DNA of 64,000 nt. Source: Kutzneria kofuensis (GTDB lineage Bacteria; Actinomycetota; Actinomycetes; Mycobacteriales; Pseudonocardiaceae). The DNA lies in NCBI RefSeq assembly GCF_014203355.1, contig NZ_JACHIR010000003.1, forward strand, positions 62,001 through 126,000, written 5' to 3'. Position numbers and translations under genes: made by a program. The notes below the pieces were generated by a model. The model was not told the DNA's origin and made no database searches. It worked only from the letters and a program-made list of their open reading frames with translations. Of the stretch, positions 32,810-42,323 are shown piece by piece. How positions within the stretch are numbered: the stretch's first letter is position 1; each line of letters opens with the position of its first letter.

Positions 32810-33988
32810 ATGAGGAAACTCGCCCTGATCGCGGCGACCGTCATGCTGCTCACCGCCGGCTGCGGCGGCGCGTCCGCCGGTGACGACTCGACGCTGACCG
32901 AAATGGACTACTACAACACCGACCCCCTGCTCACCGCCTTGCCGCAGCTGCTCGACACCTGCGGCAAGCAGGCCGGCGTCACGATCAAGCGCCAGGTCGT
33001 CCCCGACCTGCGCACCAAGGTCTTACAACTGGTCGGCAGTCACGACGTGCCCGACCTGGTGCTGCTGGACAACCCGGACCTGCAGCAGATCGCCGCCACC
33101 GGCGCGTTGTCCGAACTCGGCCTCGCCACCGACGGCCTGTACCCCAACGTCGTCGAAGCCGGTCGCTACCAGGGCAAACTCTACGGCGTCGCACCCGGTG
33201 TGAACGCCCTTGCCCTGTACTACAACACCAAGCTCTTCGCCGCCGCCGGTGTCGCCCCGCCCAAGACCTGGGACGACCTCAAGGCCGCCGCCGCCCGCCT
33301 CACCACCGGCAACCAGCACGGCATCGGGTTCGCCGTTCCCGCCACCGAGGAGGGCAGCTTCCAGTTCGAGGCGTTCTTCCTCAGCGCCGGCGGTTCGTTG
33401 TCCAGTTTGGACTCCCCGCAGTCCGTCGCCGCGCTGCAACTGCTCACCGACCTCGTCGGCAGCGGTTCCGCTCCGAAGGACGTCCTCACCTGGACCCAGG
33501 CCAACCTGGAGGAGCAGTTCGCCAACGGCGCCCTCGCCATGATGGTCAACGGTCCCTGGCAGTTGCCCCAACTCGCCAAGGCCGGCATGACCGACTTCGC
33601 CATCGCCCCCATCCCCGTGCCCGCCGGCGGCACCCCGTCCAGCGCGCTGGGCGGCGAAGTCTGGGCCGCCGGCAACGGTCCCAGGTCGGCCAAGGCCACC
33701 GAGGTCGTCAAGTGCCTCACCGCCAAGGACAACAGCCTGTCCTGGTCGAAGCTGACGAACTATGTGCCCAGCAACGAACAGGCCGCCCATCAGCTGGCCG
33801 AGACCGATCCCCGGTTCAGGTCCTTCGTGGACGAGATCGCCGACGCCAAGGGCCGCACCGCCACCCTCGGCGTGAACTACCCGAAGTACTCGCAGGCCCT
33901 GTGGACAGCCGTGCAGTCCGCGCTGGCCGGCCGGGCCACTCCCGCCGCCGCGCTCGAAGCGGCCCAGAAGCAGGCGACCGGCCAATGA
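32810..33988 (+). CDS. Sugar ABC transporter substrate-binding lipoprotein
   Basis: The 392-residue family 1 solute-binding protein has a lipoprotein signal: a basic start, a hydrophobic stretch, and lipobox LTAGC with Cys at about residue 18. The mature part shows the usual segments YNTDPLLTALPQ, LYYNTKLFAAAGVAPPKTWDDL and ALGGEVWAAGNG. It captures an oligosaccharide outside the membrane and delivers it to the following permeases. AAGGAGG precedes the ATG. The ATPase is not encoded here, as in many actinomycetes that use a shared MsiK-type ATPase. Confidence 0.92.
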   Translation: MRKLALIAATVMLLTAGCGGASAGDDSTLTEMDYYNTDPLLTALPQLLDTCGKQAGVTIKRQVVPDLRTKVLQLVGSHDVPDLVLLDNPDLQQIAATGALSELGLATDGLYPNVVEAGRYQGKLYGVAPGVNALALYYNTKLFAAAGVAPPKTWDDLKAAAARLTTGNQHGIGFAVPATEEGSFQFEAFFLSAGGSLSSLDSPQSVAALQLLTDLVGSGSAPKDVLTWTQANLEEQFANGALAMMVNGPWQLPQLAKAGMTDFAIAPIPVPAGGTPSSALGGEVWAAGNGPRSAKATEVVKCLTAKDNSLSWSKLTNYVPSNEQAAHQLAETDPRFRSFVDEIADAKGRTATLGVNYPKYSQALWTAVQSALAGRATPAAALEAAQKQATGQ

Positions 33989-35016
33989 GAGCCGCACAGG
34001 ACGGGGCAACGGTGGCCGGGGAGTGGCAGCGCCAGCCGGCCGCAGCCGGCGGGAGGCCGGGCCGGTGGGCCGTGGGGCGGCTCGGGTGGGAGCGCGGTGA
34101 CCGCCCGGCGCGGGGGAGCGGCGTCCGGCGGCGGTGGAACTCCGTCGCCCGCATCGGCTTCGTCCTGCCGGTGATCCTCTACCTGGCCCTCTTCTTCCTC
34201 TACCCGCTCGTCAGCAATCTCGTTCTCTCGTTCCAGGACTTCGGCATCCAGTCGGTCTACAGTGGACGAGCACCGTTCAACGGCGTCGACAACTACCTGC
34301 GCCTGCTGCGCGACCCGGTGTTCGGCACAGCGGTGGTCAACACCGTCGTTTTCGTGGTGGGCTCGCTGGTCTTCCAGTTCACCATCGGCCTGGGGCTGGC
34401 GGTGTTCTTCAACCGGGCTTTCCCGCTGAGCGGGCTCCTGCGTTCGCTGCTGCTGATCCCGTGGCTGCTGCCGCTGGTGGTGACGGGCACGGTGTTCCGC
34501 TGGATCCTGGACACGAGCAACGGAGTGCTCAACCACGTGCTACTGAGCCTGCACCTCGTAGATGCGCCGGTGCCGTGGCTGAACAGCGTGAGCACGGCGA
34601 TGATCGGCGTGTTGCTGTGCAACGTGTGGATCGGGATCCCGTTCAACATGGTGATCCTGTACGGCGGCCTGCGATCGATCCCCGTGGACGTGCACGAGGC
34701 GGCGGCACTGGACGGGGCCACGGGGTTGGCGCGGTTCCGGCACATCACGATGCCGCTGCTGAGGCCGGTGGTGGCGGTGGTGCTGACGCTGGGCCTGATC
34801 TACACGATCAAGGTGTTCGACGTGATCTGGGTGATGACCAAGGGCGGCCCGGCGAACTCGACGCAGACGGTGACCACCTACGGCTACCAGCTGTCCTTCG
34901 GCGGGCTGTCGCAGTTCGGGCTGGGGGCGGCGGCCAGCAACCTCCTGATCGTGGTGGCGCTGGTGTTCGCGGTCTTCTACCTGAGGTCGACGCGGTCCGA
35001 GGTGGTGGCGCGATGA
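33985..35016 (+). CDS. Sugar ABC transporter permease (MalF/UgpA-like)
   Basis: The 343-residue protein has a long basic N-terminal leader (about 50 residues), six membrane segments and the ATPase-docking EAA loop EAAALDGATGLARFRHITMPLL. The start ATG overlaps the binding-protein stop (ATGA). It forms the channel with the next gene's product. Confidence 0.92.
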   Translation: MRAAQDGATVAGEWQRQPAAAGGRPGRWAVGRLGWERGDRPARGSGVRRRWNSVARIGFVLPVILYLALFFLYPLVSNLVLSFQDFGIQSVYSGRAPFNGVDNYLRLLRDPVFGTAVVNTVVFVVGSLVFQFTIGLGLAVFFNRAFPLSGLLRSLLLIPWLLPLVVTGTVFRWILDTSNGVLNHVLLSLHLVDAPVPWLNSVSTAMIGVLLCNVWIGIPFNMVILYGGLRSIPVDVHEAAALDGATGLARFRHITMPLLRPVVAVVLTLGLIYTIKVFDVIWVMTKGGPANSTQTVTTYGYQLSFGGLSQFGLGAAASNLLIVVALVFAVFYLRSTRSEVVAR

Positions 35017-35810
35017 GAACCGCCATCGCGATCGTCCTCCTCGCGGTGATGTTGTTCCCGCTGTACTGGATGGTCGACGCCTCCTTGCAGACCAACCAGC
35101 AGATCGCCGACCGGGAGCCGCACTGGTTGCCGTTCGGCGGAACCCTCGACGGTTACCGGGACGCGCTCGGCCAGCAGGGCGGCCACCTGGTCGTGTCGGT
35201 GATCGTCGCGCTCGGCACGGTTGTCCTGACGCTGCTGATCGCGGCGCCGGCGGCCTACGGGCTGTCGCGGCGGAACTCGCGGCCGGTGCTGTTCACGCTG
35301 CTCATCGTGCAGCTGATCCCGGGCATCGTGATGGCCAACGCGCTGTACCGGGTGTTCTCGACGCTGGGCGTGCTGAACTCGCCGGAAGCGTTGGTGCTGG
35401 CCGATTCCACGCTGGCGGTGCCGTTCGCGGTGCTGATCATGCGGGCCTTCATGCTGTCGGTGCCGAAGGAGCTGGTCGAGGCGGCCGGGCTCGACGGGGC
35501 CGGGGCGGTGCGCACGTTCGTCACGATCGTGTTGCCGGTCAGCCGCAACGGCGTGGTCACGGCCGGCTTGTTCGCGTTCCTGTTCTCGTGGGGCGACTTC
35601 ATGTTCGCGTCCACGCTGAACCTCGGTGCCCCGAACTGGACGCCGATCACCGTCGGCCTCTACGACTTCATCGGCGCCGGCACGAACACCACCAGCTGGA
35701 ACTCGGTGATGGCAACCGGGGTGCTGGCGTCGTTGCCGGTCGCCGTCCTGCTCGTGGTGGCGCAGCGGCACGTGTCGGCGGGCCTGGCCGCCGGCGCGGT
35801 CAAGGACTGA
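35013..35810 (+). CDS. Sugar ABC transporter permease (MalG/UgpE-like)
   Basis: The 265-residue protein has about six membrane segments and the EAA loop EAAGLDGAGAVRTFVTIVLP. Its start overlaps the previous stop (ATGA). It pairs with the MalF-like permease. Proteins of this family end slightly beyond the last helix, as here. Confidence 0.92.
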   Translation: MRTAIAIVLLAVMLFPLYWMVDASLQTNQQIADREPHWLPFGGTLDGYRDALGQQGGHLVVSVIVALGTVVLTLLIAAPAAYGLSRRNSRPVLFTLLIVQLIPGIVMANALYRVFSTLGVLNSPEALVLADSTLAVPFAVLIMRAFMLSVPKELVEAAGLDGAGAVRTFVTIVLPVSRNGVVTAGLFAFLFSWGDFMFASTLNLGAPNWTPITVGLYDFIGAGTNTTSWNSVMATGVLASLPVAVLLVVAQRHVSAGLAAGAVKD

Positions 35811-35820
35811 GGGGAGTCCC

Positions 35821-37749
35821 GTGACAGAACTGTGGTTCCGCAGCGGCGACCACGTGCTGTGCGCGCAGCCGTGGGGTGCGGACAGCATCCGGGTTCGCGT
35901 CGGCCGCAAGGCGATCCTGCCCGACATTCCGGGCGCGCTGGAGATCACGCCGCCGGAAGTGCCGGCAGCGGCAACGGAAACTTCGCTGACGGTCGGGAAG
36001 CTGCGGCTCGACCTGTCCGAGGACGGGCTGCTGACCTTCTCCGAGGACGGCAGGGAGTTGCTGGCCGAGCAGCCGGCGCACTTCGCCTGGCCGGGGCCGA
36101 GGTTGTTCGCCGCCAACGGCGACGGCTACCACCGGCTGGAACAGCGGTTCCGCGCCTACGAGGACGAGAAGATCTTCGGGCTCGGGCAGCACCAGCACGG
36201 CCGCCTCGACCAGAAGGGCATGGTGCTGGACCTGGTGCAGCGCAACGCGGAGGTGACGATCCCGTTCGCGTTGTCCTCCCGCGGCTACGGCATCCTGTGG
36301 AACCTGCCCGCCGTCGGCCGCGTCGAGTTCGCCGAGAACGGGACGCGTTGGGTGGCCGACTCGGCCCGGCAGATCGACTACTGGGTGACCACCGGCGACG
36401 GCCCGGCCGAGATCCTCCAGCACTACGCCGACGCCACCGGCCACGCGCCGGCCCTGCCGCACTGGGCAACCGGCTTCTGGCAGTCCAAGCTCCGTTACGA
36501 GACCCAGGACGAGCTGCTCGCCGTCGCCCGCGAGTACCGCGATCGCGGCCTGCCGCTGGCGGTGATCGTGGCCGACTACTACCACTGGACGCACCTGGGG
36601 GACTGGCGGTTCGACCCGGCGGAGTGGCCGGACCCGGCGGCGATGGTGAAGGAACTCGACGGCATGGGCGTGAAGCTCATGGTGTCGGTGTGGCCGTCGG
36701 TGAACCCGTTGAGCGAGAACTACGAGCACATGCGGGACAACGGGTTCCTGATCGGGACCGAGCAGGGCATGCCGCTGCACCAGATCTTCCCGGACAAGGG
36801 TTTCGACGGGAACCGGCACGGCGTCGCCTTCTACGACGCCACCGACCCGGCTGCGCGCGACTTCGTCTGGGAGAAGCTGAAGGCCGGCTACTACGACCAC
36901 GGGGTGCGGGTGTGGTGGTTGGACGCCTGCGAGCCGGAGATCTTCCCGGAGCAGTTCGGCAACCTCCGCTTCGCCGCCGGGCCGGGCCGCGAGGTGGCGA
37001 ATCTTTATCCCCGCGAACACGTTCGGGGCCTGCACGAGCACATGGCCGCCGAGGGGGAGGACGAGGTCGTCTGTCTGGTGCGGTCGGCCTGGGCGGGCAG
37101 CCAGCGGTTCGGGGCGGCGCTGTGGTCCGGTGACATCCCGGCGACGTTCGCCTCGCTGCGCACCCAGATCCGCGCCGGCCTGAACGTCGCCATCAGTGGA
37201 ATCCCGTGGTGGACAACGGACATCGGTGGTTTTCACGGCGGCGACCCGTCGTCGGAGGAGTACCGCGAGCTGATGGTCCGCTGGTTCCAGTACGGCGTGT
37301 TCTGCCCGCTGTTCCGCCTGCACGGCCACCGTGAGCCCCGGATCGGCTTCGGCGCGGGACATTCCGGCGGTCCCAACGAGGTCTGGTCGTACGGCGACGA
37401 CGCGTACGAGCTCGTCGCCGAGCAGCTGCGCCTGCGGGAGCGCCTCCGCGACTACATCCACGAGCAGCTGCGAACGGGATTCCCGTTGCAGCGCCCCATG
37501 TTCGTGGACTTCCCGGACGATTCGTCCGCATGGACGGTCGAGGACCAGTTCCTGTTCGGTCCCGACCTGCTCGTCGCGCCGGTCACAGAGTTCGGCGCAC
37601 GGTCCCGCCCGGTGCACCTGCCGGCCGGAACCGCCTGGATCGACGTGCACACCGGCATCGAGCACGCCGGCGGTGTCACCGTCGAGGCCCAGGCCCCGCT
37701 GGCGCGCATCCCCGTCTTCCGGCGCGCCGGCAGCACCCTGCACCTGTAG
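35821..37749 (+). CDS. Glycoside hydrolase family 31, alpha-xylosidase-like
   Basis: The 642-residue enzyme has a beta-sandwich N-terminal domain, a GH31 barrel (about 215-560) and C-terminal beta domains. The catalytic nucleophile Asp368 lies in VWWLDACEPE and the acid/base Asp438 in WSGDIPA. The VWWLDxxEPE form and WWTTDIGGF favour alpha-xylosidase/sulfoquinovosidase-type subfamilies over classical alpha-glucosidase. It has no signal peptide, so it acts on imported oligosaccharides. GTG follows GAGG, ten bases after the permease gene. Confidence 0.88.
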   Translation: MTELWFRSGDHVLCAQPWGADSIRVRVGRKAILPDIPGALEITPPEVPAAATETSLTVGKLRLDLSEDGLLTFSEDGRELLAEQPAHFAWPGPRLFAANGDGYHRLEQRFRAYEDEKIFGLGQHQHGRLDQKGMVLDLVQRNAEVTIPFALSSRGYGILWNLPAVGRVEFAENGTRWVADSARQIDYWVTTGDGPAEILQHYADATGHAPALPHWATGFWQSKLRYETQDELLAVAREYRDRGLPLAVIVADYYHWTHLGDWRFDPAEWPDPAAMVKELDGMGVKLMVSVWPSVNPLSENYEHMRDNGFLIGTEQGMPLHQIFPDKGFDGNRHGVAFYDATDPAARDFVWEKLKAGYYDHGVRVWWLDACEPEIFPEQFGNLRFAAGPGREVANLYPREHVRGLHEHMAAEGEDEVVCLVRSAWAGSQRFGAALWSGDIPATFASLRTQIRAGLNVAISGIPWWTTDIGGFHGGDPSSEEYRELMVRWFQYGVFCPLFRLHGHREPRIGFGAGHSGGPNEVWSYGDDAYELVAEQLRLRERLRDYIHEQLRTGFPLQRPMFVDFPDDSSAWTVEDQFLFGPDLLVAPVTEFGARSRPVHLPAGTAWIDVHTGIEHAGGVTVEAQAPLARIPVFRRAGSTLHL

Positions 37750-37768
37750 GACCGACGAAGGGTCAACG

Positions 37769-39478
37769 ATGACCACGTCCCTTGTCGCCGCGGCCACCCT
37801 GCTGCTCGCCGCGGCGGTTCCCTCACCGCAGACCGACCACACTGTCACCGTCGATCTCGGCACGTCGCTGGGCGCGCCGACCGGCGTCGGCTCCGGCTTC
37901 CTCTACGGCCTGAGCCAGGACGGCAGCGCACCCGCCGACAACCTGCTCCGCCCGCTCAACGTGAAGTCCGGCCGCGGCGGCGGGGCCCGGATCGACGGGC
38001 ACGGCTGGATCGGCGACGGCATGACCGCCGGCAACGGCTACCGCGTCCGGATCACCTCCGCGCTCGACCAGGCCCGGCGGCTGAGCACCTACCAGGCCGG
38101 CTACGACCTTCTGGTCAGCGATCTGTTCGGCGCCGACACCACGCAACCGTCGTCGACGGTGTATCCCTGCACCAACGGCGACTGTTCCAACTGGACGAAG
38201 TTCATCGACCAGGTCGTCAACGACGTCAGGGCATCCGGGCTGACCGTGAACTACGACGTGTGGAACGAACCGGACGGCACCGCGTTCTGGCCCGCCGGCA
38301 TGAACTCCACGCAGTACTTCCAGATGTGGGACGCCGCCGTACGCGAGATCCGGCGACTCGCACCTGCCGCGTCGATCATGGGGCCGAGCATGTCCGGCTG
38401 GAATCCGTCGGCGCTGGGCACGTTCCTCGACCACGCGAAGTCCGCCGGCACCGTCCCGACCTACCTGAACTGGCACTTCAGCCCGCACCCGGTCGAGGAC
38501 GCGCGCACCGCCCAGTCCCTGCTGTCCGCCCGGGGAATCACGGGAGTCAAGCTCGCCGACAACGAGTACCTGTTCTCCGGCGAGCAGCACGCCGGCTACG
38601 AGGCGTGGTACCTGGCCGAGCTGGCGAAGTCCGGGATCAGCCTGGCCGATCACGCCATCTGGTCGGACTGCTGCGTCACCGGCAGCCTCGACTCGACCCT
38701 GGTCAACGGGCAGCCGACCGGCCAGTGGTGGGTGTACCAGGCGTACGCCAACATCACCGGCCAGCTCGTCTCCGTCGACAATGCCGGCGCCTCGACCGAC
38801 GCCGTCGCCGCCAAGGACCAATCGCTTCGACGGGCGACTGTCCTGTTGGGAGACTCGGCCGGCAACACGGGGACGATCACCCTGGCGTTGCGGAACCTTC
38901 CCTCCTGGCTGGCGGGAAGTTCCGGCGTGCAGGTGACCGTGCAGCGCATCCCCGACCAGAACCCCTTGGCGCAGCCCATCACCGTCAGCACGACGGTCGT
39001 CACCGGCAACGCGACCGTGCCGATCGGCTGGGCCGCCGGCACCGACGCCTACTTCGTCACGCTGTCACCGGCGAACGGCCCGATCACCCGGATCATCGAC
39101 GGCACGGTGACCTCCGGCCCCGACTACTTCCAGTACGGCAGCAACTGGGGTCAGACCAACGGCGTCTCCGACATGTACGACGGCACCGCGAACTGGAGCT
39201 ACGTCCCGGGTTCCGTCGCCCAGTTCCACTTCACCGGCAGCCAGGTCGCGCTGCATGCCGTGCGGGACTTCGACCAGGGCCAGATGCTGCTGTCCATGGA
39301 CGGCGGCCCGGCCGTCACCATCGACGACTACGCCCCGAGCCGGAACGCCTCCGGCATAGTGTGGACGAGCCCCGGCCTCACCACGGGGGCGCACACGCTG
39401 ACGATCACCGTTGGCAGCGGCCAGAACCCCGCCAGCGCCGGCCGGAACATCGCGATCGACCGCGCCGACGTGAGTTGA
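37769..39478 (+). CDS. Secreted GH39-like glycosidase with C-terminal carbohydrate-binding-like domain
   Basis: The 569-residue protein has a cleavable signal peptide (about 1-20), a TIM-barrel glycosidase domain (about 30-400) with the acid/base Glu167 in DVWNEPDG, and a C-terminal jelly-roll domain (about 440-569). It resembles GH39-type xylosidases, but I do not assign a linkage. It would trim extracellular oligosaccharides for the transporter upstream. Its operon position, 19 bases after the GH31, supports this. Confidence 0.78.
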   Translation: MTTSLVAAATLLLAAAVPSPQTDHTVTVDLGTSLGAPTGVGSGFLYGLSQDGSAPADNLLRPLNVKSGRGGGARIDGHGWIGDGMTAGNGYRVRITSALDQARRLSTYQAGYDLLVSDLFGADTTQPSSTVYPCTNGDCSNWTKFIDQVVNDVRASGLTVNYDVWNEPDGTAFWPAGMNSTQYFQMWDAAVREIRRLAPAASIMGPSMSGWNPSALGTFLDHAKSAGTVPTYLNWHFSPHPVEDARTAQSLLSARGITGVKLADNEYLFSGEQHAGYEAWYLAELAKSGISLADHAIWSDCCVTGSLDSTLVNGQPTGQWWVYQAYANITGQLVSVDNAGASTDAVAAKDQSLRRATVLLGDSAGNTGTITLALRNLPSWLAGSSGVQVTVQRIPDQNPLAQPITVSTTVVTGNATVPIGWAAGTDAYFVTLSPANGPITRIIDGTVTSGPDYFQYGSNWGQTNGVSDMYDGTANWSYVPGSVAQFHFTGSQVALHAVRDFDQGQMLLSMDGGPAVTIDDYAPSRNASGIVWTSPGLTTGAHTLTITVGSGQNPASAGRNIAIDRADVS

Positions 39479-39516
39479 CTGCGCTGAAGGAACGAGGCGT
39501 CCAGGGCACGCGTCCC

Positions 39517-39900
39517 CTATGCCACGCTGTCCGGCGCGAAGTAGTCGCGCAGCCGCGCTATCTTCCCGTCGCGCAGGCGGACGATCTGCACCAGCGACTT
39601 GGCCACGCCGTCGACGACGGTGTCGATCTCGGCGATGAACACGTCGGGGTCGGCGGTGTCGTGCAGCACGTAGCTTGACCGCGTGGTGTCGACGGTGCCC
39701 TGGGCGCCGGCCGGCAGCCGGTAGTACTCGGCCATGCCTGCCCGGATCGCGTCCCGGCCGACGAGGTGGTTGGGGAAGACGTGCCCGTCGGGGACGAGCG
39801 GCGCCTCGAACACGCCGTCCTCGGTGAAGAGGTCCGCGAGCGCGTCGGCGTCGCGGCTGAGCGCGCCGGCGTGCACGTAGCGGCCGAAGATCTCTCGCAC
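39517..39900 (-). CDS. SnoaL-like / NTF2-fold protein
   Basis: The 127-residue protein fits the SnoaL-like cone fold: LADLFTEDGVFEAPL, VGRDAIRAGMAEYY and a C-terminal LVQIVRLRDGKIARLRDYFAPD. Such proteins act as isomerases, cyclases or hydrolases, or simply bind small molecules. It is a single gene converging on the glycosidase and separated by 131 bases from kup. No function can be assigned. Confidence 0.8.
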   Translation of the reverse strand: MREIFGRYVHAGALSRDADALADLFTEDGVFEAPLVPDGHVFPNHLVGRDAIRAGMAEYYRLPAGAQGTVDTTRSSYVLHDTADPDVFIAEIDTVVDGVAKSLVQIVRLRDGKIARLRDYFAPDSVA

Positions 39901-40031
39901 GGTGGCTCCTCTGCTGGTGGGGCCGCCGACGATAGGCGTTGGAAGGCGAGCGGGATCCGTGAACCGGCTGGTTACTGCCCGGACGGGTGTCGTCGGGGGC
40001 GTGATCCACTGGGGCCGGGCAGACTGTCGGC

Positions 40032-41930
40032 GTGAGCAACGAGAGACACCATCGCACCGGGATGGCGGCGCTGGCGGTGAGCGCGCTCGGCGTCGTCTTC
40101 GGCGACATCGGCACCAGCCCGCTGTACTCGCTGCAGACGGTCTTCGCCATCGACGGCGGCGCGATCCGGCCGGTGGCGGCCGACGTGTACGGCGTGATCT
40201 CGCTGGTCTTCTGGGCCGTGCTGCTGATCGTGTCGATCAAGTACGTGGTGTTCGTGATGCGCGCCGGCAACGACGGCGAGGGCGGCATCATGGCGCTGGC
40301 GGCGCTGATCCGGCGCAGCGTCACCGGCCGGACCAGGATGGTCGCGACGGCGATGCTGTTCGGGGTGATCGGAGCGTCGCTGTTCTTCGGCGACAGCGTG
40401 ATCACCCCGGCGATCTCCGTGCTGTCCGCGGTCGAGGGCATCGAGGTGGTGTCGCCGGAGATCAAGGAGATCGTGCTGCCGGTCGGCGTCACCATCCTGG
40501 TGGTGCTGTTCCTGGTGCAGCGCCTCGGCACGCACCGGGTCGGCCGGTTCTTCGGGCCGGTGATGCTGCTCTGGTTCGTGGTGATCGGGGTGCTCGGGCT
40601 GCCGTGGGTCGTGGCCAGGCCCGGTATCCTGCTGGCGCTGTCGCCGACGTCGGCCGTCGCGTTCTTCGTGGACCGCCCGCTGCTGGCGTTCATCGCGATG
40701 GGCGCGGTCGTGCTGGCCATCACCGGCGCCGAGGCGCTCTACGCCGACATGGGCCACTTCGGCCGGCCGGCGATCAGCCGGGCCTGGTTCTTCGTGGTGT
40801 TTCCCGCCCTGACGCTGAACTACCTCGGCCAGGGGGCGCTGATTCTCAGCCGGCCCGACGCGGTGGCGAACCCGTTCTTCATCCTGGCCCCGGGCTGGGC
40901 GCAGATCCCGCTGATCGTGCTGGCCACGGTGGCGACCGTCATCGCGTCGCAGTCGGTGATCTCGGGTGCGTTCTCGATGGCCCGGCAGGCCGTTCAGCTG
41001 GGATTCCTGCCGATCCTGACCGTGCGCCACACCTCGAAGGAGGAAAGCGGCCAGATCTACGTGCCGGGAATCAACTGGATTCTGCTGGCCGGCGTGCTGA
41101 TCTTGACGGTGACCTTCGGCTCCTCGCAGTCCCTTGCCACGGCATACGGACTCGCGGTCACCGGCACGCTGCTCCTGACGACGTCGCTGTTCCTCGTGCT
41201 GGCGGCCGCCGCGTGGCACTGGAAGTGGTGGCAGCTGACGCTCGTCGCCGTCGTGTTCGGCGGGCTGGAGCTGGTGTTCCTCGCCGGCAACCTGACCAAG
41301 GTCGTGCACGGCGGCTGGCTGCCGCTCCTGCTCGGCGCGCTCGTCGTTACGGTCATGCTGACCTGGCAGCGCGGCCGCCGGGTCGTCACCGCGCGCCGGG
41401 CCGAAATCGAGGGTTCGATGGCGGAGTTCGTGGACGAGCTGCGTTCCGCCGGCACCGTCCGCGTGCCGGGAACCGCCGTGTTCCCGCACCCCTCGAAGGA
41501 GACCGTGCCGCTCGCTCTGCGGGCGAACTTCGAGTTCAACGGCGTCGTGCACGAACACGTCGTGATCGTGACCGTGATCCCCGAGAACGTCCCTCATGTG
41601 CCACGCAACGAGCGCCTGAACGTGGATTCCCTGCACCGGACCGACGACGGCATCGTCCACCTGACCGTGCGCTTCGGTTTCCAGGACGACCAGGACATTC
41701 CGTCCGCCCTGCGCGACGCCTTCATGCTCACCTCCGAACTGGAGGTCGATCCGGCGTCGGCCTTCTACTACCTTTCCCGCGTCAGCATCGAGCTCGGGGC
41801 CGGCGACGGCCTGCCCCGATGGCAGAAGATGCTGTTCATCGGGCTCGCGCACAACGCGGCCAGCCCGGCGTTGTACTTCCGGCTGCCGGTCGAACGGACC
41901 GTGGTGATGGGAACCCGCGTGGATCTCTAA
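40032..41930 (+). CDS. kup: KUP-family potassium uptake protein
   Basis: The 632-residue transporter has the family N-terminus GVVFGDIGTSPLYSL, about twelve membrane segments to ~residue 460 and a cytoplasmic C-terminal domain. Signature pieces include GDSVITPAISVLSA and ALYADMGHFG. It imports K+ with protons. It is a single gene; GTG at 40032 is chosen from the start of conserved sequence. Its TAA overlaps the convergent ArsR stop. Confidence 0.95.
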   Translation: MSNERHHRTGMAALAVSALGVVFGDIGTSPLYSLQTVFAIDGGAIRPVAADVYGVISLVFWAVLLIVSIKYVVFVMRAGNDGEGGIMALAALIRRSVTGRTRMVATAMLFGVIGASLFFGDSVITPAISVLSAVEGIEVVSPEIKEIVLPVGVTILVVLFLVQRLGTHRVGRFFGPVMLLWFVVIGVLGLPWVVARPGILLALSPTSAVAFFVDRPLLAFIAMGAVVLAITGAEALYADMGHFGRPAISRAWFFVVFPALTLNYLGQGALILSRPDAVANPFFILAPGWAQIPLIVLATVATVIASQSVISGAFSMARQAVQLGFLPILTVRHTSKEESGQIYVPGINWILLAGVLILTVTFGSSQSLATAYGLAVTGTLLLTTSLFLVLAAAAWHWKWWQLTLVAVVFGGLELVFLAGNLTKVVHGGWLPLLLGALVVTVMLTWQRGRRVVTARRAEIEGSMAEFVDELRSAGTVRVPGTAVFPHPSKETVPLALRANFEFNGVVHEHVVIVTVIPENVPHVPRNERLNVDSLHRTDDGIVHLTVRFGFQDDQDIPSALRDAFMLTSELEVDPASAFYYLSRVSIELGAGDGLPRWQKMLFIGLAHNAASPALYFRLPVERTVVMGTRVDL

Positions 41931-42286
41931 CCGTGGTGATGGGGAATCCCCAGCACCGCGTGATCCGCGAACCCGAGCGCCTCGTCGACCAGCCCCGACA
42001 GGTGGTCGCTGGTGATGCGGTAGAGCATCCGCCGGCCGTCCCGGCGCGCCTGGACGAGGCCGGCGAGCCGCAGCCGCCCCAGGTGCTGCGACACGGATGA
42101 CCGTGACGCCGCCACCTGCGTGGTCAGGGTGGTGACGTCCTGCTCGCCGTCGCCGAGCAGCCGGAGCAGGTGCAGCCGGGTCGGGTCGGCCAGGTGGCGC
42201 AGCACGTCGGCGGCGACGGCGAGCCGTTCGCCGTCGATCTGCTGGTGCGAATCGCTGGCACCTGCCATGTTCTTGTGCGCGCACAT
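41927..42286 (-). CDS. ArsR/SmtB-family metal-responsive repressor
   Basis: The ~119-residue winged-helix protein (LADPTRLHLLRLLGDGEQDVTTL, VAASRSSVSQHLGRLRLAGLV) ends in a His-rich tail GIPHHHG and begins MCAHKN, so Cys and His residues at both ends could bind a metal such as Zn, Ni or Co. It is divergent from a CDF efflux gene. The start at 42286 is uncertain; 42268 is another candidate. The palindrome ATGCTTGCAT (42285-42294) overlaps this start and may be part of the operator. Confidence 0.85.
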   Translation of the reverse strand: MCAHKNMAGASDSHQQIDGERLAVAADVLRHLADPTRLHLLRLLGDGEQDVTTLTTQVAASRSSVSQHLGRLRLAGLVQARRDGRRMLYRITSDHLSGLVDEALGFADHAVLGIPHHHG

Positions 42287-42323
42287 GCTTGCATATTGCT
42301 CCTGACCAGCGCATCCTGGCAAC

